Of a DNA stretch of 64,000 nucleotides, positions 47,551 through 58,231 are shown in pieces. The notes beneath the pieces are model-generated. The model was not told the origin of the DNA. It saw only the letters and a program-made list of their open reading frames with translations, and made no database searches. The translations under genes and the position numbers were made by a program. The first letter of the stretch is position 1; every line of letters starts with the position of its first letter. The stretch is from Moniliella sp. 'wahieum' (taxonomy: Eukaryota; Basidiomycota; Moniliellomycetes; Moniliellales; Moniliellaceae), in the NCBI GenBank assembly GCA_003971905.1, contig RSEE01000004.1, positions 992,001-1,056,000 of the forward strand. The letters run 5' to 3'.

Positions 47551-48155
47551 TCACCACAGCTTCCTCCTCTCAAGACGCTCGGCGTGCTTGATCCGCTGCG
47601 CAATCGACCACCGCTTGCGCCGTTCGTCACTGGCCATGATCGCGTGTTCACGCGTACGCGGGGTGGCCGGAGCAACCATGCGAATCCACAGCGGCTTGAC
47701 ACTATACATACGTGCAAGGGCGTAAATGTTGTACTTGACCGGTCCGACGTGCGCAAGCGCTGGATCGCGATGATGTCCGCAGCCGTCAACGGGGTCTGAC
47801 GTGGGTTCACCTCCGGTTTGCAACGGCTGGGTCTCGCGGCGCGTAGGAGGCGGCAGCGGCGCATCGCCCACCGAGTCGTCCGTGCCCGTCCTGGCATCTT
47901 TGCCATCCAGGATCGGAGACAAGACCATCGTCGTGCTCTCCGGCGGCTCCACCGACGGAGGCGGGCGCACCACAAACGTTTCACCCGTCGGCAACCGGCT
48001 CCAGCCCGCTTTCTTGTCCTCTTCCAGAGGGTCGCGGCTACGCCGAACGGGGGTCACATGCGAATGGCGCCCTGCCACGTGCGAGGTAGAGAAGGAACGA
48101 CGCTGCCCCCCCATCGGAAGGGAGCCGTCAAGGTGGCGCGAGCTGCAGTGTGCAT
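47551..48155 (-). CDS. Mitochondrial large-subunit ribosomal protein mL58 (MRPL20 family)
   Basis: Mitoribosome protein of about 200 residues. The start MHTAARATLTAPFRWGG followed by QRRSFSTSHV looks like a mitochondrial presequence; the two pieces are separated by a frameshift at the seven-base C run 48106-48112. A second pair of shifts near 47790 and 47740 joins PLTAADIIAIQRLRTSD to PVKYNIYALARMYSVKPLWI and MVAPATP. The pattern (helix, then RLRxxDP, then LARxxxVxPLxxxMVAP) is that of fungal MRPL20/mL58. The basic C-terminus ends ERRKRWSIAQRIKHAERL.. followed by ERRKLW. The start codon is in the same frame as the upstream SQR gene with no stop between them (see findings). Confidence 0.72.
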
Positions 48156-49686
48156 CCCACGAGCCCCCGTCGGCGGGGCAAGCGTCTTGGGATTGAGCCA
48201 TCCCTTGGCCCCGGCCCAGTTGCCCTTGACCATCGAGCTATAGTAGACGCGAGGGAAAAACTCTTTCTCAGGTACCAAACGCGCGCATGGGCTCGCCTTG
48301 GTCAATGCCAACTTGGCGAACGACTCCTTGGGTTGCCCGCCGTATTTAAACTCAGCCAAAAGCACCTTTCCGTACTCGGTGATGAGCGGGCAAGAGGTAT
48401 AGCCGTCGTACGCAGCAGGGATCCGTTGCACCGGATTTTCCATGGCGAAGAGCATGTTGGCTACCGTGACAGGCGCTTGGGAGGTAATCGCAGCCGTCGT
48501 CTTGGATGTGGGGAGAGACGAGGAGTCACCGAGCGACCAAATGTTCTTGTACTTGGTGTGCTGCGTCGTGGCCGGATCGACATCAACAAACCCGCCTTGT
48601 TCAGCTGCCAGAGGGGAGTTCTTGATAAAGTCAAGTGGGCCCATGGGAGGCGATACATGCAACAGATCGTAGGAACGTTCCAACGAACCACCTTCGGGGG
48701 TGGTAAAGGTAGCCACCTTCTTTCCCGCATCGATCTGACAAGGTTAGTGTTGAATAAACCCTCAACATGGCATTCTTTGCGCAGCTCCTCCAACACCGCA
48801 CTGTACTTGGGGACACCGAACATGGTTGGCAACCCATCGAGGAAAGAGACCTTGACTCCCTTGGTGGGATCCGACGGGGAGAATTGGCCCCCGTTTCCAG
48901 TGGTCCAAAGCCATCCACATGATTTTTGAGTGCTCCTGCGCACTTGATTACAGCAGCAGGTTGAGTAAAATTGCCTGGCCTTTGGTGAGCGCCTCAATCG
49001 CTGGGAATACGTGAGGAACCGTGTTGTAGCCATAGATGCTAACCACACCGCTCTCCTTGGGTTGAGCCAAAGCTTCGGGAAGGCCTTCAATGGCATCCCA
49101 GTTGGTCTTGATGCCTGGGGCAACAACGAGCTGCTCGTATGAGATAGTCCGACCATCACGTGTCTTGATCTCGTTGGATTCGGGAGAAAAGGTGGAGACC
49201 GAGTCCCGCAAGTAATCGACACCCGCTGTCTTGCCAGCCACAGCTGACGTGACGGTGAGCTCCTTCATACTCCGTCGACCCTCCTCGCGAGTGCGCACAC
49301 CACCGCCGACGAGAGTCCAGCCTGGCTGGTAGTCATGGAACTCGGCCGGGTCAACGACAAGAATGTCGGCAGCCCCCTCCGTGGGGAAGTACCCAGACTT
49401 GGCTACCTCCTTGGCAACGGCCTGGCCGGCAGTGCCGCCGCCCACAACAACAAGACGGTAAGCATGCTTGCGTGCACCGCTCGCGATGCTGGCAGCGGAA
49501 AAGGCATCGTCGGCGACGGTGGTAAGCGTGCGGTGTAGGAGGTGTCCAGGGGCGCAAAAAGTGGTGCGCGCGGGGAGAAGCAAGCGCAGAGGCAGAGTGG
49601 AGTGTGCTCAGGCGCCGGGAGAGAACAAGCGGAGAGCGTCGCGCCGAGCGCACTGCGAGCTGCAGCGGAACGAGCGAACCAGCCAT
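48156..49686 (-). CDS. Sulfide:quinone oxidoreductase, mitochondrial
   Basis: Flavoprotein of the inner mitochondrial membrane that oxidises sulfide and passes electrons to ubiquinone. The start at 49686 gives a presequence (MAGSLVPLQLAVRSARRSPL, then SRRLSTLHS). After a frameshift near 49550 the FAD-binding RLVVVGGGTAGQAVAKEVAK appears. Then DILVVDPAEFHDYQPGWTLV, SYEQLVVAPGIKTNWDAIEG, VKVSFLDGLPTMFGVPKYSA, DLLHVSPPMGPLDFIKNSPL, VDVDPATTQHTKYKNIWSLG and PAAYDGYTSCPLITEYGKVL are read in order, all characteristic of the fungal/animal SQOR group. Shifts are also needed near 48965, 48900 and 48735. No intron is needed. The end is uncertain: no stop is met before the mL58 presequence in the same frame. 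Confidence 0.88.
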
Positions 49687-50266
49687 GAATACTGCTGGCG
49701 TGGTCGGCGTCGTCGTCGTTGCCGCCTAGGCTAGGGCAGAGGCCAAATTAGCTCAAGTATAGAAACGCTAGGCCCGCTTTAGCGTTTTCGCCTACGCCTC
49801 CCAGAAGAATTGCATTGATGTTCCGCTATTCCGCCGTCCAGACCTCGGCGTTTTTTAATGACAGCTCAGCTACTGAGTCCTGAGCCATTGTAATATTCCA
49901 GGGCTTTACCTCGTTCGTTTTACGACGATACCTAGCCCACTCCCACCCGCTCATCCTCTTTCCCACTTCGCTGCGCAGCACTGAGTTTCTGATGCCGCCA
50001 CTGGAACCAAACGAAGAACAGTTACAGCTTTTGGTTCAAGGTTACTCTTCCGTGTCCCAGCGCAATCGCGCAACCAGACCCCTGTTGTTGAAGCGTGTAC
50101 AATATGGGAATGTGGCGCCTCTCACATGCCATGATTGGACTGACGGATAATGGAAATGAGTCCCAGCTCTGAACTCCAGTTCAAGAAAGGGAGGGTCTGT
50201 GGTGATGGAATAAAAATCGAGCGGCTGCGACTGCGGTGCCAAAGAGGAAAGCTTGCACTTGATGCA
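49687..50266. other. Spacer between uL6m and SQR
   Basis: Both flanking genes are on the minus strand, so this holds the SQR promoter and the uL6m 3' end. No feature was recognised. Confidence 0.5.
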
Positions 50267-51363
50267 CTATGGGAGGTACGGGAAATGTGAGGTGCAGTAT
50301 GGATAAGGGCCAGAATGCCGAAGCATAGCTTTACTTTTCTTGGTAGCCTTGAGCCGGATGGTCTCGTTGTTGACAAGACACCTTTCCCCTAGAAACATCG
50401 TGTCAGTATGCATGGGCACGTCGGAAGGAATACAAAGAATCGGACGTACCTTGTAAGGCTCAGGCGGACGCCACCGCCTGATGGTTGCAGCGAACTCGCC
50501 GAGCAAGTCCTTCGTTGTACTCTTGAGGATGATACGGGTCTGAGAAGGCATAGACGCGACAATGCCCTTGGGGACCGGGATCAACACAGGGTGAGAGAAA
50601 CCAAGACGAAGGTTGAGACGGGTACCGTTACGCTGACGATTGCTCATGATTGCCTTGCGGTTGTGGTAAGGAAGAATGTGAAGCACGTTGGTATTTTTTC
50701 CGCGCGAGAGCCGCAATGCTGGAGGGGATACCTTCGCTCTCCAACTTGTAGTTGGCCAGACGTTCTTGGTACTTCTCCGCAGCGAACGGGTCCGGCTCGA
50801 TCATGGCTCTGTATCCGACACCAACCAGGTTGATCACAGCAGAGTGCGACTCGGTCACACCAGTGATGGCGTTCTGGAGCAGCTGACGAGTCAGACCCAC
50901 AGGGCATGGTTCTTGCGCTTCTCCACCTCGGCGACTCGGGTGGTCACCACACCGCTCTGGTTCTCCTCATCCTTTGACTTGGCGGCAATCGGAGGCGTAA
51001 TGCTAAGACCCACACACTCGTACAACGGCACCACACACTCGCCCACCGGCCCGAGACCACAATGCTGCGAGCACTGCGCATGTCGGGTGCAGACTGAGAG
51101 TCGGGTAGATCCCTGCGGGACACAGCGGCCACCTCGTATGCCTTGAGTGCCAGCGCAACAGGAGGAACGGACTTGGGCCACGACGCCATTCCTCAAGGAT
51201 GCCCCCCGGAGGCAAGAGCGGTGGGGGAGGTCGACAATCTTGAACGTGACGCCGACGGGAACGTGGATGGGAAGGCGGCCAATGTGGCTGTGGCGCACCG
51301 GACCCAGGCGTGCAGAGGGTGCAGCCAGAGTACGGCCTAATGGGGTGATGGCACGCCAAGCAT
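50267..51363 (-). CDS. Mitochondrial ribosomal protein uL6m
   Basis: Homologue of bacterial L6 in the mitochondrial large subunit. Read across frames from about 51363: AWRAITPLGRTLAAPSARLG (presequence-like), SHIGRLPIHVPVGVTFKIVD (start of the L6 fold), PVGECVVPLYECVGLSI, NHALWGLTRQLLQNAITGVT, SAVINLVGVGYRAMIEPD, LNLRLGFSHPVLIPVPKGI, then GEFAATIRRWRPPEPYK. An intron at 50389-50449 (61 bp) separates this from GKGV and VNNETIRLKATKKSKA. The RPPEPYKGKG joint across the intron is the L6 signature. A lysine/Glu-rich insertion (EKYQERLANYKLESEGIPSS) separates the two halves, as in other fungal uL6m. Indels are needed near 51330, 51200, 51060, 50905, 50700 and 50380. The exact start and stop are approximate. 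Confidence 0.82.
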
Positions 51364-51858
51364 GCTCCCCAGCCCAGTGCGAGGGGCGTGCATAGCAGCT
51401 CGATGGGGCGGGCGCAACGTCGGAGTGAACGAAGACGCGGTGGGCGCTTCTGCCACGCAGGAGAAGCCCCACCCGTTTTCTTCCACACCGGAATGAGTGC
51501 CTCCATTCCGCCGGGCCACCAGCAAGGAAGCGTGGAATCGGCATGCAGCTGACGTAATGCGTGTCCGACTGGTCCGGAGCGAAGCGGGGAGGCGGCGTCG
51601 CTGGGGATGGGGGCAGCACCAGCGCAGTGTCGCCAGGTGCTCGATGGGGGACTGTCACTGAACGATCATCGATCGCGGTCACGGGTCTCTGCCGACGATC
51701 ATTGCCTCTTGTCGGGCACGGGCCATCCACCCCATGATGGCATCGGTTCGATGATAATGCCTGGCTGGCACGCATGGCTCCTGGCCCGCATTGTTGGCCC
51801 ACTGCTCGCCCTCGCTGCGCGCCCACCGCCTCTGCCTCTCTCCTCTGCCTCCACCACC
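51364..51858. promoter_or_regulatory. Divergent promoter region between uL6m and the alpha-mannosidase
   Basis: About 500 bp between the two divergent start codons. It contains ACGATCATCGATCGCGG near 51662, of the ATCGAT word class. No TATA element is evident. Confidence 0.4.
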
Positions 51859-54800
51859 ATGCCGTCCCCGCCGTACCCCGTCCTGTCGACCGACGAGGCC
51901 CGCCCTGTGCGTGGCCTCCCCATCCGCGGCGTCCGTGAGCGCCGCGTAGGCGAGTTTGTCGGCGGGCAGTACGCCGACTACAACCTCTCGTCCCTCCTCT
52001 TCGAAGCACGCACCGACGACAAGGCTTACATCCGTCTTTCCCGCTGGGATCCTGAGCCCTGGCTCCACCCTAACCCAGAGGGAAAGGGCGGCGATGTCAT
52101 CAACAAGCCCCCTTTCTCGAAGCGGTCAAGCAGACTTACCGACACCAAGAAGGGCACCACTTTGGTCCCAGCTGGACCAACCACTGGGTCAAGCTGTCGT
52201 TGACAGTGCCCCCGCAGTGGGCTCATCGCGAGCCTGGCTCCGTCCAACTCGAGTTGACCCCGGATGCGAGGCGATGATCTTTGACACCAAGGGTCTCCCC
52301 CTGCAAGGCATTACCGGTGGCAACGCGGCCAACCGTCGCGTCGACTTCCCCCTGACAGGGCCATGTTGGAGCCGGGCACGGTCACTACGTTTTATATCGA
52401 GATCACCGCCAACGCCATGTTTGGTCTTCCTAGCGTGGGTAATGGTGGCGACCCTGACCCAAACCGGTACTTTAAGTTGCTGTCGGCCGACCTGGTACTC
52501 AAGCGGCGAGGCCTGGCGCCTCATGTGGGACTTTAGTCTTCTGCGCGGTGCCGTCGATTGGGTGGACCGTGACACGTCCTACAAAACAAGGCTTTGTGGG
52601 TAGCCAACGAGATTCAGAACACCTTCCGCCACTCGGATGTGACTTCGATTGCACGCTGTCGGAAACTAGCTCAGGAGGTGCTGGGATCCAAATGGGATGC
52701 CAAGCCCGACGGGGTCTGGGAGGAGCCGACTAGCACCAAAACCACCGTGTGGGCTATGGGGCATGCCATATCGATTCGTGCTGGCTCTGGCCCAAGAAAG
52801 TGACCGAGCAAAAGGTTGCTCGCTCCTGGGCTACACAGCTTCTCTGATGGAGCGCTACCCGAACACCGCTTTGTTGCCTCGCAGGCGGCGCAATTTGACT
52901 GGCTCGAGCGACTTTACCCTTCTCTGTTTGAGAAGCTCAAAGGCTTTATCAGTTCGGGTCAGTTCTTGCCCATTGGGGGCACGGGTTGAGAACGATGCCA
53001 ACATCCCCTCGGGTGAGGCTTTTGTTCGCCAATTTATCCACGGCCAGCGCTTCCTATCGCGCTTTGTCAGCGGTGCAAAATTTCTGGCTGCCCGACATTT
53101 GGTTACAATGCCCAGATCCGCAATTGGCTCGCTCGGCGGGACTCGACTACTTTTTCACTCAAAAGTTAAGCTGGAACAACATTAACCACTTCCCGCATAA
53201 CACGGTCATGTGGGAGGGTCTGGATGGTAGCCAGATCATCACCCATTTTTCGCCAGTGGAAAACTACGACTCCATGTGCCGTCTGGACGACATCACCAAG
53301 TGCATCAAGAACAGTATGTACTCTTTTAAAGTTATTTCATCATTTGTTCGCGATACTGACCTCGGGGGTGCTAGACGGCAACTTGGACGTTCAGCCTAAC
53401 GGGCTTCTCCTCTTTGGTTATGGCGATGGTGGTGGCGGTCCTACCGAGACCCATCCAAAATCTTCGCCGGGCTCGAGCAGCGCATAATAATGGGTACACG
53501 GATATCCCCAAGATTAAGCTGGCCATTCGTGCAAGACTTTTACGATGAGGTGCTGCGCGTGACGGACGGGGGGAAGCGCCTGCCTACTTGGCAGGGCGAC
53601 CTCTACCTCGAGTTCCACCGGGCGTGTACACGTCGCATGGGAGCATCAAGCGATGGAACCGCAAGTTGGAGATTAAGTTGCACAACGTCGAGTGGGCAGC
53701 TACGCTCGCGTCGTTGGCTACCCCACTTACGAGTATCCTAAGAAGACACTGGAGAACTTTGGGAGGGGCTACTCTTCAATCAGTTCCATGACATTTTGCC
53801 GGGTTCCTCAATCCGCATGGTCTATGAGGATGCAGAGAACGATTATGCTTCGATCGATAAAAGGGCAGACAAGCTGCTGGCATCCGCTCAAGACGTCTTG
53901 TTTGCCACCTCGGCCTTGAGTACCGGCCTGTCGATGGAGACCCTCTCGCTCGGCGACGGAGCAGGCACAATTGTTGCCCTTAACACACTGGCCATCCCGC
54001 GCAATGAACTTGTTGCTGTTCCTCTTCACAAGTACCCGGGAGTACAAGCGGCGATCCAGATGGGTGGGGCGCAACTTGTTTCGACCCCAGAATCAGATGG
54101 CTCTGGTGCCCATGCACGACGCCGATGGGATGGAGTGGCGTCCTTTTCGCTCGGTCATGCGCACAATTGGCTGCCAAGGTCCATCGCAATGGGGCGACGG
54201 CCTTCCATGACGTCCAGTCCGAAAGCTATGTGCTAAGCAACGTGCTCAAGGTGGTTGTCAAGAGTGGCCGGATCTCGTCTGTGTACGACCAAGTGCTGAA
54301 GCGGGAGTTGCTGCGCCCCGGCCAGACGGCAGGGCTTTCGATTGCGGAGGACTACCCTCCCTCGTACGATGCTTGGGAGACAGAGGTGTATGCGCTGGAC
54401 ACACAGGAGCCGATTGCGTTTGACTCGGTCGCAGTGCACACGGAGCAAGGCCCGTTGCGCGCTTCGTTGGTGGCGCAGGCCCGCTTTGGGCAGAGCAAGG
54501 TGAGCGTCAAAATGTCGCTTGATGCAAGTGCGATGCAGATGACGTCCAAGGGTCGTACGCCGTTGGTTCTGGACTTTGAGGTAGACTGGCAAGAAAAGCA
54601 CCGATTCCTTCGGTTTGAGGTACCGACCAACTTGGTGCCGACAATGCCGCGTACGAACGCAGTTTGGCATTACCCACCGGCCCACGGGCCGCAACACAAG
54701 TTGGGATGCAGCCAAGTTTGAAGTATGCGCACCGCTTTGTCGATTTGTCCGAGGCAGGCTATGGAGTTGCGCTACTGTCCGAGTCCAAGTACGGCTTTTC

Positions 54801-55309
54801 GGTAGAGGGGGCACGATGCGGGCTTCGCTGCTCAAGGCGGGTACCTATCCGGATGCTCACCAAGACGAGGGGAAGCACATCTTTTCCTTGGCGGTGCTGC
54901 CACATGTGGGGCCGATGGAGGACCCTGCGAGCGGAGTTATTCACGCGGCGCGCGCGTTCAACAACCCGTTGTTCCTTCGCATTCTGCCAACTCAAGCGTC
55001 ACCAGCGGCTTGGGTCTGCACCTCGAATCGGACACGGGCACTGTCGTGCTCGATACCATCAAACGTGCTGAAGCGACTTTCCTACCACCACACACCTGCC
55101 TCCGGTAAGAAGACTGTGGTGGCTCGCTTCTATGAAGCGGCGGGTGGCCACACACACACCAGTTGTATGTGCGTGGAGCCGGAGTGCTGAAAGCGTCAAC
55201 TGCGTCAATTCTGGAGGATACAGAATCGGAGCTGGCGCCGTACCATGGCGGGTACCAGCTTTCCTTCCGCCCATACGAGGTGAAGACGGTCGTTTTCGAA
55301 CTGGCCTAA
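51859..55309 (+). CDS. Vacuolar alpha-mannosidase, GH38 (Ams1-like)
   Basis: Releases mannose from free oligosaccharides in the vacuole and is delivered there by the Cvt/autophagy route in yeast. About 1,100 residues. Start [20 protein letters not shown], then [36 protein letters not shown], the catalytic-domain motif [16 protein letters not shown] (near 52765), [29 protein letters not shown], a LPDxFGYN nucleophile region near 53090, [57 protein letters not shown] and the C-terminal beta domain ending [18 protein letters not shown] with stop at 55307-55309. One intron: 53314-53374 (61 bp). More than fifteen single-base shifts are needed; order and motifs are otherwise complete, so error is more likely than decay. 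The lack of a signal peptide fits the Ams1 type. Confidence 0.9.
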
Positions 55310-55934
55310 CACACTGTGGGATACGTTGTGGACCCCACACAGACAATATATGAAGTTTGCTTGTTGGAGCGGGATTCATCCATTGCGGATGGGTTTGTTT
55401 TGCGATGATTGCCAGATAGTATTGCGTTCAGCGTACGTTCATCAACCCACGTCGCCCGTCGCCGCCCCCGGCCCTCTTCTCATAGCCACAACCATTACCA
55501 CGGCAACAAGCATTATGCAAGCAGACCAGAACATCGTGTCCTCTGACTGCGGGGGACTGTCAACTGGGCAACCAACACCACCCAGGGTAATTGGCCAGCC
55601 ACTACATGGATGAGTAGGCCATGGGGGTCCAGGAATTGAAGCTTGAAGCAGCTTGACGCGACAAGGAGAGCTTGGATGGGGGGATTGACAAGCGAGCCAG
55701 TCCTGCCAGCCCACCCGCTCTCTCGTCACGCGAAAGCGGAACCGGCCGTGGGGTGGCGGAATGCACTGATCAGGCAATCGCTTGGGCGTGATCGATGATC
55801 GATGATTGATGACGAAGAAGAGCTATAATTAGGGCAACGGCAATGGCATCGGCTAAGCGCATCATCAGCACCGCCGCCCCACTCGCCCACCCACACCACC
55901 CACTCCGCAACCCGCCTCCCCGTCCGTGCCCACC
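55310..55934. other. Spacer between mannosidase and VWA-domain gene
   Basis: It contains GAAGCTTGAAGCAGCTTGA at 55638 and an ATCGATG array at 55791-55811. The latter is about 125 bp before the next start codon. Confidence 0.5.
55791..55811. repeat. ATCGATG x3 heptamer array
   Basis: Two perfect ATCGATG units and one variant (ATTGATG). Confidence 0.8.
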
Positions 55935-57353
55935 ATGGCAGGTGGAGTCTACGGCATGTTCGGGGCAGCTGCGTCGCAGGTCCATGGCGCCCCATCATCC
56001 GCCCCTCCGCGCGTGACCGCCGCCGACTTTACTCTGGACGATCCGTCCCCAGCCCCCTCCCGCGCCCTCGACCTTGTCTTTGTGATGGACGCCACCGGCA
56101 GCATGGGGTCTTACATCCGCGAGGCCACGCGCAACATCGAGGCCATCTGCGATACCATCACCCAGCTGATCAGCTTCATGGCCCTGGCGCACTGCGCATT
56201 GCTCTCATCGCTTATCGTGACCATCCGCCCCAGGACCATAGCTACGTCACTCGCACCTGGAGCTTTACTACCTCTGTTCCCGAAGTCAAAGAGCAGCTTC
56301 GCACGTTATATGCGTCCGGGGGCGGAGATGGCCCCGAAGCGGTCACAGCGGCCTTGGCCGAGACGGTCAAGCTTCCCTGGCGTCCTGAAGCGACCAAGCT
56401 AGCAGTGCTCATCACTGATGCCCCGCCTCATGGCATTGGCGAAATCGGGGATGGTTTCCCTCGAGGATCCCCCGATGGCAATGATCCTCTCGTATTGGCT
56501 CGTACGATGGCCTCAATGGGCATTAGTTTACTGATGGTTGCCTGCGAGCCGGCTTTGTCAGGCTATCAGCATGCGTTGATTTTCCGGGGCCTGGTGCAGA
56601 TTACCGGTGGCACCTGCGTCCCGCTTACACCGCCAGCTTGTGAGCCCACGTAATTGTCGCAGCGGCTGGAGAGGCGATGGATTTGGAGCGCCTCCATCAA
56701 GACATTGATACTCAAGTCTTGGATCGGCTGCGGTCCCTCTCTCTTGCCCAAACGGGAGGTGGACCAGGTGGCGATGCGGCTTTGTTGGACGATGTTGCTA
56801 GGGAGTTACACGAAAGCTCCTGCTTCGCAACGAAAACACCAAGCAGCTTTACATTGAATCTATCTATCAACCTTCAGCCGAATCGGACAGCAACATTGCC
56901 ATTTGGGCCATGGCTCCCTCGCTGGATGCGGCCAAGCCCCTCATTCGTCGTGTCCCTGGTCACCGCCTTAGCGAAAATACCTCAAGACGCGCACAGCCAC
57001 TTCCTCATTCCGCTCAACTCCACGCCCCTTGCTTTCGACGCCGCCAAGGCCACAGGACGCAAAACCGATCCAGTCATTTTCCACCTATACGGCTGGACCT
57101 GGCTTGAGTGCTGGCGCCTCGCCCCCGTCCAGAGCGGAGGCCGGGCCGGACGGGTTTTCTTGCTGGGTCTTCCTTGACAATGAACTCAATTCGTTCTCAA
57201 GGCCTCAAGCGTTTGCCTCTTTTGGCGCGCGAGGAAGACGATGACGGTCTGGGCGGGTTTGACGGACAAAATGCCGCCGATCGAAGCGGAGAGAAGAAAA
57301 TGACAATGCAGCGGCGCACAACTGCCCGTCACAACCACGGCTCAGGGCGTTGA
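55935..57353 (+). CDS. von Willebrand factor A (VWA) domain protein
   Basis: Probable cytosolic protein with an N-terminal VWA fold. The metal-ion site motif DATGSMG follows LDLVFVM near residue 50, with DGPEAVTAAL and TDAPPHG supplying the other metal-site loops. Between them, in the next frame, GALRIALIAYRDHPPQDHSY and VTRTWSFTTSVPEVKEQLRT read through. After the domain come NDPLVLARTMASMGISLLMV, ITGGTCVPLT, and EAMDLERLHQDIDTQVLDRL. The C-terminal 150 residues are Pro/Ser-rich and then basic/acidic (LAREEDDDGLGGFDGQ), with no domain I recognise. Frameshifts are needed near 56170, 56395, 56625, 56820 and 57000-57110. No signal peptide is visible. The VWA metal site is complete, so ligand binding is plausible. 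The partner is unknown. Confidence 0.72.
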
Positions 57354-57671
57354 GGTGGCTGGGGCCAATGGGCAGAAGCTCTTCTTCGGCAAGGGGCCAT
57401 CTACTAGAACAAACGCGTCGACTGGCATGCAGAGTGCCCAGCGTGGTGGGCTGGGATGAGGGGCAAGACGATCCAGAAGCAAATACCCTGGCATGACAAA
57501 TGTGAGAGCAGTTGTACATGAGGTGCGGTAGATGGCCATAGTGCTATGTTAGGCTGATTGACATGAAGGACAGCCCGCATAGCGTGCAATGGCTAGTGGC
57601 TGTTGCATGGCTTCACTGTACTTACGCGATGTATGAAAGACAGGTTGGCTGAGTAGTGCGGAGGCAAGGAG

Positions 57672-57678
57672 AAAAAAA
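57672..57678 (-). terminator. Pol III T-run terminator after tRNA-Ala
   Basis: Seven A's on the plus strand read as seven T's on the minus strand, starting 2 nt after the tRNA 3' end. Confidence 0.75.
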
Positions 57679-57679
57679 G

Positions 57680-57751
57680 TGGACGAACAGGGAATTGAAC
57701 CCCGGACCTCATGCATGCTAAGCAAGCGCTCTACCCCTGAGCTATCCGCCC
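57680..57751 (-). tRNA. tRNA-Ala (anticodon AGC)
   Basis: A 72-nt cloverleaf without intron. The acceptor stem GGGCGGA pairs with TTCGTCC (two G-U pairs), followed by discriminator A. The D arm is TAGCTCAGGGGTAGAGC and the T arm GGTTCAATTCC, matching the internal A and B boxes. The anticodon loop TTAGCAT gives AGC, reading alanine codons. The anticodon stem CTTGC/GCATG has one T-T mismatch at its second pair. CCA is not encoded, as usual in eukaryotes. A run of T's on the minus strand directly downstream fits a Pol III terminator. Confidence 0.93.
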
Positions 57752-58231
57752 TTAGATGAACGGTAGACACGGTGTGGAATGTAGTTCAGAGTGTCGCCTA
57801 GATAGCGGATTTTCCATTGGTTTATTCCTTAGCGAACTAGTTGAGCACCCAACGTTCTCCACCAACTGAACACCAAGCAGCTTGCTCTCCAATACACTAC
57901 AAACAGAATAACACCCCCCCTCAATTATAACCAAAGTAACGGGAACCAAAGAGAGCGTGCATAAATGGCGTTCAGGATGTTGGGCACCCATTGCGACATT
58001 ATTAGGGGAGGAAGAGAGGGGGAGATAGAGAAGCACGAGGGAGAGGAGGCACACGAGGGAGCGGGAGCAATGCTCATTTGAAAGGGATAGTGCTGGTGCA
58101 CCTATTTCAAACAGGTGCGGGTAGCCAAAACAATTGTCCAGAGGAGACAGCGGCGCGAGAGATTCACGACTGATGGTCCACAGGTGAGGCAGAACGGATG
58201 TAGGAACGGACGGGGTGGCCGTACTTGAGGT

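Larger units (their letters stand above)
57354..58231. other. Spacer carrying tRNA-Ala
   Basis: Apart from the tRNA at 57680-57751, no gene is seen. The remaining open frames are short and unsupported. Confidence 0.5.

Noticed and set aside
51859..55309. Alpha-mannosidase as a pseudogene
   Set aside because: All motifs are in order and the frameshifts are single bases of the same kind seen in essential neighbours such as URA2 and PDA1. Sequence error explains it better.
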